A stretch of 5,328 bases of DNA from an uncultured Bryobacterales bacterium. GTDB lineage: Bacteria; Acidobacteriota; Terriglobia; Bryobacterales; UBA6623. The notes beneath the pieces were generated by a model. It searched no databases. It saw nothing but the letters and a program-made list of their open reading frames with translations, and was not told the DNA's origin. Position numbers and translations under genes: made by a program. Position 1 is the stretch's first letter, and every line of letters begins with the position of its first letter. The stretch covers positions 1 through 5,328 of the forward strand of contig CAMPKL010000296.1 in NCBI GenBank assembly GCA_946887065.1. Direction: 5' to 3'. Shown one piece after another: positions 1 to 4,947 of the stretch.

Positions 1-1
1 A

Positions 2-1240
2 CTCGTCGATATCATCCTGCACAATAACGGCTACAAGGTCATCAATCTGGGCATCAAGGTCACGCCCGAGACTCTCGTGCAGGAGTTCCGCAAGTCGAAG
101 CCCGACGCCATCGGCCTCTCCGGCCTGTTGGTAAAGAGCGCCCAACAGATGATCGTCACTGGCAGCGATCTCAAAGACGCAGGCGTCGACGTGCCTCTGC
201 TGGTCGGCGGCGCCGCATTGTCTGACAGTTTCACGCGCAAGCGCATCGCGCCCGCTTACGGCTCGGTCACTTGCTACGCCAAGGACGCCATGACCGGCCT
301 CAACCTCATGAACCGGCTCATGGACCCCGCCGAACTGGTCAAGCTCATTGCTGAGCGTGAGACCGTCATGGCCGAAACCGTCGCCATCGAGGACGAAGCC
401 GTCGAGTACTCCACCGTCCGCAGCACCCGGGCCAGCCTGGACGTGCCGCCTCTGCCTCCGCCGTATCCGAACCGCATCGTCCGCGATGTGCCGCAGCTTG
501 AGGAAATCTGGAGCTACGTCAACCCGGCGATGCTCTACACGCATCACCTCGGCTTCAAGGGGAATTTCGAGAAGGCCCTAGCATCCCGCGATCCCAAGGC
601 GTTGGAGCTCTACGACTCCATCGAAGCCGTCAAGAAAGAAGCCAAGGAGTTGCTCAAAGTCCGCGCCGTTTGGCAGTTCTTCGAGGCGACAGCCGGGGGT
701 AATGGCATCACCCTCTACGACGCCGGCTCCGATAAGCCCGCCGCCGGGTTCACCTTCCCGCGTCAGAAGCGCGAGGACGGTCTGTGCCTCGCCGACTACG
801 TCATGCCTGCCGTCAACGGCGCGCGCGACTCCGTCGCCCTGTTCGTCGTCACGGCTGGGCAAGGAGTCCGCGAAAAAGCCGAGGAGTACAAGGCCGCCGG
901 GCAATACCTCAAGATGCACGCGCTACAGGCCCTGGCCCTAGAAACTGCCGAGGCCTGCGCCGAGTGGCTGCACCGCCGCCTGCGTGAAGACTGGGGCTCG
1001 CCCGATCCGGCCGGTCTCTCCATGAAGGATCGTCTCAAGAGCGAGTACAAGGGGCGCCGCTACAGCCCCGGTTATGCCGCTTGCCCCAATCTCGAAGATC
1101 AAGCGCAAATCTTCGCTGCTCTGAAGCCCGAAGAGATCGGCGTCGAGCTGACGGAAGGCTCCATGATGGAACCCGAAGCCAGCGTCAGCGCGATTGTCTT
1201 CCACCACCCCGACTGCATCTACTTCGACGTCGCCAAGTAG
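2..1240 (+). CDS. metH: Cobalamin-dependent methionine synthase, C-terminal part (5' truncated by window edge)
   Basis: MetH is a cytosolic enzyme that transfers a methyl group from methyltetrahydrofolate to homocysteine through methylcobalamin. The reading frame is open to the left edge and gives 412 residues, against about 1,200 for the whole family protein. Residues 1-105 are the end of the B12-binding Rossmann domain: the S-G-L-L segment near residues 40-43 and the GGAA loop at 69-72 that cradle the cobalamin tail are present. The DxHxxG motif with the cobalt-ligating histidine would lie just before the window. Residues from about 140 onward are the AdoMet-binding reactivation domain, including the signature RRYSPGYAACP at 352-362 and the segment LTEGSMMEPEASVS that follows it. 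The protein stops shortly after the conserved HPD...YF stretch, so it lacks the short extra C-terminal tail of Escherichia coli MetH. The next gene is convergent and a terminator hairpin lies 10 bp past the stop. Confidence 0.95.
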   Translation, partial: LVDIILHNNGYKVINLGIKVTPETLVQEFRKSKPDAIGLSGLLVKSAQQMIVTGSDLKDAGVDVPLLVGGAALSDSFTRKRIAPAYGSVTCYAKDAMTGLNLMNRLMDPAELVKLIAERETVMAETVAIEDEAVEYSTVRSTRASLDVPPLPPPYPNRIVRDVPQLEEIWSYVNPAMLYTHHLGFKGNFEKALASRDPKALELYDSIEAVKKEAKELLKVRAVWQFFEATAGGNGITLYDAGSDKPAAGFTFPRQKREDGLCLADYVMPAVNGARDSVALFVVTAGQGVREKAEEYKAAGQYLKMHALQALALETAEACAEWLHRRLREDWGSPDPAGLSMKDRLKSEYKGRRYSPGYAACPNLEDQAQIFAALKPEEIGVELTEGSMMEPEASVSAIVFHHPDCIYFDVAK

Positions 1241-1242
1241 CC

Positions 1243-1278
1243 AACAAACAAAAGCGGGCCGCCCGCGCGACCCGCTTT
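1243..1278 (-). terminator. Intrinsic terminator of the 1304-1912 gene, between convergent genes
   Basis: The arms 1251-1262 and 1267-1278 form a 12-bp stem around a 4-nt loop. Read on the minus strand, the one non-Watson-Crick position is a G-U wobble, and the stem is followed by TTTTGTTTGTTGG. Read on the plus strand, the same position is a C-A mismatch and no U tract follows. The hairpin therefore serves mainly the minus-strand gene, although it may also stop metH transcripts weakly. Confidence 0.85.
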
Positions 1279-1405
1279 CCATTGCGAGCTAAGAGAGGAG
1301 TACCTAGCCGTTCCGTTTCTTCTTGTAGTAGCCGAGGGCGAAGAGCGCGCCGCCCATCAGCAGCATCGTCGACGATTCGGGCGCTTCCGCGATGTCGTTT
1401 TCATC
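1251..1405 (-). repeat. 3' module copy A (sorting signal plus terminator)
   Basis: This stretch holds the last ~32 codons of the 1304-1912 gene, its stop, its 3' UTR and its terminator. It aligns by eye with copy B at 1997-2147. The last 18 bases of the two coding regions, reading AAGAAACGGAAC[G/A]GCTAG, differ at one base. Both then have a pyrimidine-rich UTR with AGCTC, and both terminator stems contain GCGGGTCGC and GCGGCCCG around different 4-nt loops. Confidence 0.75.
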
Positions 1406-1912
1406 GCGGACATCATGCGGACGCACCTCTTCGTCGCCCAAATTGCCTACTGCGGCGCCGTTTTCCTTGTCGACTTGGTCCGCGACGAAGTCTTCATCCG
1501 ACTGACCAGGGGCCGCGTCATTCCAAACGTCCTGCGGCGTGTTGCCTTGTCCCTGGTCGCCCACAGGATCGATCGGGATCTCCGTGTCGTCCGGCCGGCC
1601 GTTGCCCGTCCATTCCAAGATGTCCCGGCAATCTCCGTTGGAGTTATTGGACTGGCTGGCGCTGCTGCATTCTCCTCGAGGTGAACGCGGCGGCGACAGG
1701 ACGATCGTCTCATCCAAGTCGGCGAGCCCGACAGGGGCGCGTAGTTCGCGCACGGATCTTGTCCGGCCACGTTCGCCTGGGGCGCCGTCCGGCGCGATTT
1801 GTAAAGAAATACGGTCGGAGCTTCCCCCCGAACCGATCCTTATCGTCGAACCAGCTGCGATCATTGGCACGCAAGTTGCGGCTACAACTACACCCAGCGT
1901 TATCCTGGTCAT
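1304..1912 (-). CDS. Secreted acidic protein with variant PEP-CTERM (PES) sorting signal
   Basis: This 202-residue protein matches no functional family I recognise. A Sec signal peptide occupies about residues 1-21 (R3, then a hydrophobic run to AAG). Residues 94-176 are strongly acidic, with about two dozen Asp/Glu in 83 positions, and rich in Gly, Asn, Gln and Pro, so the ectodomain is probably disordered or cation-binding. C82 and C95 could form a disulfide. The C terminus (177-202) is a PEP-CTERM tripartite signal: a P-E-S motif at 178-180 in place of P-E-P, the hydrophobic segment MLLMGGALFALGYY and a basic end KKKRNG. By family knowledge, exosortase would cut here and anchor the protein at the cell surface; the altered motif leaves this uncertain. 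The ATG is supported by the GAGGGGGAG ribosome site 5 nt upstream. The gene lies between two intrinsic terminators and is probably monocistronic. Its 3' end is homologous to that of the 2047-2733 gene. Confidence 0.75.
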   Translation of the reverse strand: MTRITLGVVVAATCVPMIAAGSTIRIGSGGSSDRISLQIAPDGAPGERGRTRSVRELRAPVGLADLDETIVLSPPRSPRGECSSASQSNNSNGDCRDILEWTGNGRPDDTEIPIDPVGDQGQGNTPQDVWNDAAPGQSDEDFVADQVDKENGAAVGNLGDEEVRPHDVRDENDIAEAPESSTMLLMGGALFALGYYKKKRNG

Positions 1913-1917
1913 CGATT

Positions 1918-1926
1918 CTCCCCCTC
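1918..1926 (-). promoter_or_regulatory. Ribosome binding site of the 1304-1912 gene
   Basis: The minus strand reads GAGGGGGAG, ending 5 nt before the ATG at 1912-1910. It supports this start for the acidic PEP-CTERM protein. Between here and the upstream terminator there are only about 60 bp, in which I see no convincing -35/-10 pair. Confidence 0.7.
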
Positions 1927-1987
1927 GACGCTATGGGGATGAGCGCGAGGAGGCCAAAGGTGTTTCAATAAATTTTCGTCTCTGTGC

Positions 1988-2016
1988 AAAAAAAAACGGG
2001 CCGCTTGGGCGACCCG
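1988..2016 (-). terminator. Intrinsic terminator of the 2047-2733 gene
   Basis: The arms 1997-2004 and 2009-2016 make an 8-bp stem with one G-U wobble on the minus strand. It closes a CCAA loop and is followed by nine U residues (A tract 1988-1996 on the plus strand). It is a textbook rho-independent terminator, 30 bp past the TAG stop. Confidence 0.9.
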
Positions 2017-2147
2017 CTTCTCGTCTTGAGAGCTGAGGGAGAGACCCTAGCTGTTCCGTTTCTTTCTGATGTAGCCCAGCCCCAGCAACGCGCCGCCAAG
2101 CAGGAGCATCGTCGATGGCTCCGGAACTTCGGGAACGTTGTCCTCGT
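1997..2147 (-). repeat. 3' module copy B (sorting signal plus terminator)
   Basis: This is the counterpart of copy A at 1251-1405. It covers the end of the 2047-2733 gene from the acidic codons before the PEP motif through the stop, the short UTR and the hairpin. Similarity runs through coding and non-coding parts without an obvious break, apart from small indels and the changed hairpin loop. Confidence 0.75.
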
Positions 2148-2733
2148 CGCAATCCAAGTTCTGGCAAATCGCAACGTCGGAACCTTCCCCGTCTGAGCCC
2201 GTATTCTGAAAACGAGCTGCCAAGGGAAGAAAATCGCCCGACGACAGGGTTGCGTCGTCAAAGTCGCCAAGAAATCTCAAAACGAAATCAAACGAATCCC
2301 CCGCGTCGATGCCGTCACCGGGATTTCCGCCCCCGCAGTTCTTGTCGCCGTTGCCTGACTCCGCACAGAAGTCGAACGTGCCGACGTCTTGAGGAGTGTT
2401 GACTCCTCCGAGTTCAAAAAAGGTACCCCAGCTAGTCGGGAGCGTCGACGCAGCTAGGTTGAAGCCGGTCACCCCGCTGGGAACAGTCAGAGCGATGCCG
2501 GTGATGATCGGATTAAAGAGCGCTGATGTGTTCTCTAGCGTAAACGCAACGGTAAAACCGGTTGCATCGACGTTTGAGAACGGATTGTCAGCGAAGATGA
2601 AATCGGCCGTATTGTTCGTGTCTACATTGCCGATTACGGTGTAGGTTGTTGCGGCTTGCAAGTTCGCTGCCAGCATCGCCGCTGCAGCCAAGCAACCCAC
2701 CCACGCAAAATGTCTAAATGATGCGAAGCGCAT
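2047..2733 (-). CDS. Secreted PEP-CTERM sorting domain protein, function unknown
   Basis: This 228-residue exported protein carries a canonical PEP-CTERM anchor. Residues 1-28 are a signal peptide: R2, R7, a hydrophobic core, and cleavage near LQA-A at 27/28. The mature part, about 29-195, alternates short hydrophobic and Thr/Ser/Asn-rich segments, as expected for a beta-sandwich ectodomain. Four mature cysteines, C123/C133 and C190/C195, could form two short disulfide loops. The sorting signal at 204-228 has P-E-P-S-T, the hydrophobic segment MLLLGGALLGLGYI and the basic tail RKKRNS; by family knowledge an inner-membrane exosortase processes such signals. I chose ATG 2733 over an ATG at 2826. 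The later start begins directly at the signal peptide and has AGGGGAGGG upstream, whereas the longer form would bury the signal behind 31 unlikely residues. A terminator follows, so it is probably transcribed alone. The ligand and role are unknown. Confidence 0.85.
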   Translation of the reverse strand: MRFASFRHFAWVGCLAAAAMLAANLQAATTYTVIGNVDTNNTADFIFADNPFSNVDATGFTVAFTLENTSALFNPIITGIALTVPSGVTGFNLAASTLPTSWGTFFELGGVNTPQDVGTFDFCAESGNGDKNCGGGNPGDGIDAGDSFDFVLRFLGDFDDATLSSGDFLPLAARFQNTGSDGEGSDVAICQNLDCDEDNVPEVPEPSTMLLLGGALLGLGYIRKKRNS

Positions 2734-2743
2734 GAAAAAACTG

Positions 2744-2752
2744 CCCTCCCCT
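2744..2752 (-). promoter_or_regulatory. Ribosome binding site deciding the start at 2733
   Basis: The minus strand reads AGGGGAGGG, 10 nt before the ATG at 2733-2731. No comparable purine-rich site precedes the in-frame ATG at 2826, so translation most likely begins at 2733. Confidence 0.7.
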
Positions 2753-2797
2753 GGGCGCTTACAATAGCTCGGTGTGCTGAGCACCCGATTCCCAGAA

Positions 2798-2826
2798 AGG
2801 ATATCAGGTTTTGTACCTACTACCAA
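2798..2826 (-). promoter_or_regulatory. Possible sigma70-type promoter for the 2047-2733 gene
   Basis: The minus strand has TTGGTA (2826-2821), a 17-bp spacer, then TATCCT (2803-2798) preceded by TGA, which resembles an extended -10. Each hexamer matches the consensus at 4 of 6 positions. A start near 2791 would leave a leader of about 58 nt. It lies between the upstream gene's terminator and this gene's ribosome site, which is the right place. It remains a weak match made by eye. Confidence 0.3.
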
Positions 2827-2867
2827 GGTTCAATTTGGTGTTATACCGCAGTCATAGTACTAAACGC

Positions 2868-2896
2868 AAAAAAAGGCGGCTCGATTGAGCCGCCTT
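2868..2896 (-). terminator. Intrinsic terminator of the 2919-3656 gene
   Basis: A perfect 10-bp stem (2873-2882 with 2887-2896) closes a 4-nt loop. On the minus strand it ends in a run of seven U residues. The stem sequence AAGGCGGCTC is unrelated to the other two terminators in the window. It separates this gene from the next PEP-CTERM gene. Confidence 0.92.
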
Positions 2897-2918
2897 CTGA
2901 TTTCTGAACGGTCGAAAC

Positions 2919-3656
2919 CTAGCTATTTTTGCGTTTCCGCCAGTACGCCAGGCCAAGCAGTCCGCCGCCCATCAGGAGCATACTAGACGGCTCCGGAACT
3001 TCCGGCGGTCCGTCCTCCGAGGCGTACCTCGCGATGTTCACGGTGTCAGGGCCGTCATCCCAGTTCTCGAAAGAAACGCCGGCGCCGACTCTGTAACCGT
3101 TCGCGAAAATGTTGTTATACAACGCCTGGTCGGCATCCGATAGCCGGAATCCAAAACCCTCGCCACCGATGCCGAGGTTATCGGCATCCAAGACCAACGG
3201 TCCGCCATAGTCGAACCGGTAGAGTATTGTACCGTCCGTGTCGAATATACCGATGTAAAGATCCAACAGCGTAATCGAAGGATTCGCTCCCGTCTGAGAC
3301 GGATTGACAACCAAGCCAATCTCACTGATCGAATCGATTCCCAGCTCGTCGAGCAGGAACAGCATTGTGCGTGTGGCGTTTTGCGGCGCCCCTGTGGTGG
3401 AGTGGTCCCCACCCGTGATTCCGCTGCCCGCAATGCAGCTGTAGATATCCGCCGAACCGTTCCAGCCTACGCAGGATTCTTCCAATCCTGTGCCGCTTGT
3501 TTGGTGGGCGGTTGTGACCGCGACCACGGTGCCAAAGCCTGCACCCTGGTTACTGAACTGGTCGTCGAATACCAGCGACCCAACTGTGACGCCGAAGGCT
3601 GACGTTGCGGTCAGCGCAGCCAGAGCGGCAGTTGACAAGATTCCACTAAATTTCAT
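2919..3656 (-). CDS. Secreted PEP-CTERM sorting domain protein, function unknown
   Basis: This 245-residue exported protein has a signal peptide at about residues 1-22 (K2, hydrophobic core, SAFG at the likely cut). The ectodomain, about 23-215, is Gly/Asp-rich with many aromatic positions and alternating hydrophobic strands such as ITLLDLYIGIFDTDGTILY, which suggests a beta-rich fold. C62 and C74 are the only cysteines and could pair. The C terminus (220-245) is a canonical PEP-CTERM signal: P-E-P-S-S at 221-225, the hydrophobic segment MLLMGGGLLGLAYW and the tail RKRKNS. Start ATG 3656 is preferred over an in-frame ATG at 3701, because GGGAGG lies 9 nt upstream and the protein then opens with the signal peptide. 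The longer form would read through a palindrome in the leader. It is the first of three same-strand PEP-CTERM genes and has its own terminator. No enzymatic motif is visible; a structural or adhesive surface role is only a guess. Confidence 0.85.
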   Translation of the reverse strand: MKFSGILSTAALAALTATSAFGVTVGSLVFDDQFSNQGAGFGTVVAVTTAHQTSGTGLEESCVGWNGSADIYSCIAGSGITGGDHSTTGAPQNATRTMLFLLDELGIDSISEIGLVVNPSQTGANPSITLLDLYIGIFDTDGTILYRFDYGGPLVLDADNLGIGGEGFGFRLSDADQALYNNIFANGYRVGAGVSFENWDDGPDTVNIARYASEDGPPEVPEPSSMLLMGGGLLGLAYWRKRKNS

Positions 3657-3665
3657 ACCAACCTT

Positions 3666-3671
3666 CCTCCC
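3666..3671 (-). promoter_or_regulatory. Ribosome binding site deciding the start at 3656
   Basis: The minus strand reads GGGAGG within GGGAGGAAGG, 9 nt before the ATG at 3656-3654. It lies inside the reading frame of the longer ORF from 3701, which argues against the longer form. Confidence 0.75.
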
Positions 3672-3681
3672 GGAAATCCCT

Positions 3682-3698
3682 TGGTCGCGTCGCGACCA
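3682..3698. promoter_or_regulatory. Perfect 17-bp palindrome just upstream of the ribosome site of the 2919-3656 gene
   Basis: The sequence TGGTCGCGTCGCGACCA has 8-bp arms around a single central base. As DNA it resembles an operator for a dimeric regulator. As RNA it could fold into a 7-bp stem with a 3-nt loop, ending 10 nt before the Shine-Dalgarno sequence. No U tract follows it on the minus strand, so it is not a terminator. Its role is inferred from position only. Confidence 0.45.
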
Positions 3699-3825
3699 CA
3701 TATGTAAAAAAGACCGAATTGGGGATTAACGTCGCTGCGTTCAGATCAACTAAGGGATCTACCTTAATGTGTCCAATTCTAACCGAGGACCGACATAAGG
3801 CCAAGTCCTGATTTTACCTGTACGC

Positions 3826-3847
3826 ACAGTACTAGTGAGAGTACTGT
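3826..3847. promoter_or_regulatory. Perfect inverted repeat ACAGTACT-N6-AGTACTGT in the intergenic region
   Basis: Two 8-bp arms flank a 6-bp spacer in the 270-bp gap between the DUF6807 gene and the first PEP-CTERM gene. No U tract follows on either strand, so an operator is more likely than a terminator. A TAAAAT hexamer on the minus strand at 3816-3811 could be a -10 element, which would place the repeat over the -35 region; no good -35 hexamer is visible. The rest of the gap shows another short palindrome, TTGCGACGCAA at 3898-3908, just past the DUF6807 gene, and no gene or clear terminator. Confidence 0.4.
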
Positions 3848-3926
3848 AAATATGCGCGAGGATCTAGAACGAACTGCGTAGTCGCGATCGTCGCTACTTG
3901 CGACGCAATCAATTGAAAATAAAGGA

Positions 3927-4907
3927 CTAACGAGCCCAAGACGCGTATCGAGAAGCGATTCCCGCTGACTCCGCATCGCCGGGATGAAGTACCACCAGGT
4001 AGCGGAAGTGCATCTTCCCGCCCGGGTCTAAAGTGACGGATCCATCCCTGCCGGGATCGTTGAAAAAGTCATGCTCGCCGAAAATGTTGGCTGCGAACAA
4101 CCCGTAAGCCCTGACGTGCCAGTAAGTTGGGTGTTTAGGATTTGAAGGATGATCAAAAATGGCGATCCCGTAGGTCTTGCCGCCGACCGGCCCGGAATAG
4201 TCGACCCACGGCGACGCCTTGCCCCACACGTTTGCCTCGCCTTTGGCGCCTTCCGCGTTGACGATCACGCCCGGGCCGGGTCCGCCCCCTAACGCCTGCT
4301 CACGCATCGAGTCGACCAATCGAACGGCAAAGGTCCCTTCTTTCGTGTCGCCGAAGCGCACGGCGGCATCGTTGGCCGTCAGCGTCAGGTCAAAGTCCAT
4401 CGTGCGGACATCGCCGTCCTGCGCGAAGCGGACCGTCCGCGATTCGGTCAGCAGCGCCTTCCCGTCAAACCCCCTCCACTCGAACTCGGCCGACAGCGAG
4501 TCGCCGCCGACTTCACCGACGGACTTGAGGACGATGTCGCCCCGGTTGGCGGCGCCCTCCGCGTTGGCCCAAAAGTTAACGCCGTTCACCTGGTCGTGCG
4601 AGAACCACAGCCCTCTGTGGTGCGGGTGGTCGTCCGACTCGCCCGGCACGCCCGTCGCCATGGGGTACTGCCGCGACACGATCGTCCCGTCCGCCGCGCG
4701 CAGCGGATGAAAGTAGGGAACCGGTCCCTGCGGGCTCAGGTAGAGAGTTGTGAACTCCTCGCCGCCCAGCTTCACGTCGATTCGGTCGTCGTGGCGATCG
4801 AACGACACCGCCGGCGGCGGCGCCGGCTCCGGCGCCGCTGACTCGGCCGAACAGCCGAACAGCAACGCCGACGCAACGATGGAGATGGAGAGCAATTGAC
4901 CGTTCAT
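3927..4907 (-). CDS. DUF6807 (PmoA-family) lipoprotein
   Basis: This 326-residue predicted lipoprotein has a hydrophobic leader ending in the lipobox LFGC, with C19 as the acylation site. A Pro/Ala/Glu-rich linker (22-33) tethers the domain. The rest fits the DUF6807 family, recognised from PYFHPL at 64-69, DHPHHRGLWFSH at 93-104, NGVNFW at 108-113, GDTKEGTFAVRL at 186-197, SPWVDYSG at 232-239 and FDHPSNPKHPTYWH at 251-264. The conserved His/Asp/Trp clusters suggest a carbohydrate- or metal-binding pocket, but I know of no established reaction. Databases often call this family 'methane oxygenase PmoA'; nothing here resembles the membrane-spanning particulate methane monooxygenase subunit, so that name should not be read as function. 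The ATG is the only good start at the signal peptide, yet no Shine-Dalgarno sequence precedes it and the leader's n-region lacks Lys/Arg. It follows the methyltransferase gene by 40 bp and may be translated from the same transcript. Confidence 0.88.
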   Translation of the reverse strand: MNGQLLSISIVASALLFGCSAESAAPEPAPPPAVSFDRHDDRIDVKLGGEEFTTLYLSPQGPVPYFHPLRAADGTIVSRQYPMATGVPGESDDHPHHRGLWFSHDQVNGVNFWANAEGAANRGDIVLKSVGEVGGDSLSAEFEWRGFDGKALLTESRTVRFAQDGDVRTMDFDLTLTANDAAVRFGDTKEGTFAVRLVDSMREQALGGGPGPGVIVNAEGAKGEANVWGKASPWVDYSGPVGGKTYGIAIFDHPSNPKHPTYWHVRAYGLFAANIFGEHDFFNDPGRDGSVTLDPGGKMHFRYLVVLHPGDAESAGIASRYASWAR

Positions 4908-4947
4908 CGGCCAATCAGCATACCGAAAAAGCCGGGGCTCCGCGCGC

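Noticed and set aside
1081..1971. Long plus-strand ORF of 296 residues across the metH end and the first PEP-CTERM gene
   Set aside because: It is Arg/Pro/Ser-rich, spans a terminator hairpin and the antisense of a supported gene, and is a typical shadow frame in GC-rich DNA.
2689..2700. Possible lipobox at C14 in the signal peptide of the 2047-2733 protein
   Set aside because: The residues before the cysteine are W-V-G, which fits the lipobox poorly, and the hydrophobic core continues past the cysteine to a normal signal peptidase I site.
2734..2826. N-terminal extension of the 2047-2733 gene from an ATG at 2826
   Set aside because: It would place 31 non-signal residues before a clear signal peptide, overlap the possible promoter, and ignore the strong ribosome site before 2733.
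2993..3005. Palindrome CCGGAACTTCCGG within the third PEP-CTERM gene
   Set aside because: It falls on the codons for the PEVPEP motif, so the symmetry is explained by the repeated Pro-Glu coding; it is probably not a regulatory site.
3657..3701. N-terminal extension of the 2919-3656 gene from an ATG at 3701
   Set aside because: The extension runs through the palindrome and the Shine-Dalgarno sequence, and the signal peptide begins at 3656.
3779..3976. 65-residue minus-strand ORF in the intergenic gap
   Set aside because: It overlaps the end of the DUF6807 gene in another frame, has no domain, signal or ribosome site, and looks like chance.
4908..4947. Weak hairpin AGCCCCGGCTTTTT between the methyltransferase and DUF6807 genes as a terminator
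   Set aside because: The stem is only 3-4 bp with a very small loop, far weaker than the three clear terminators in the window.
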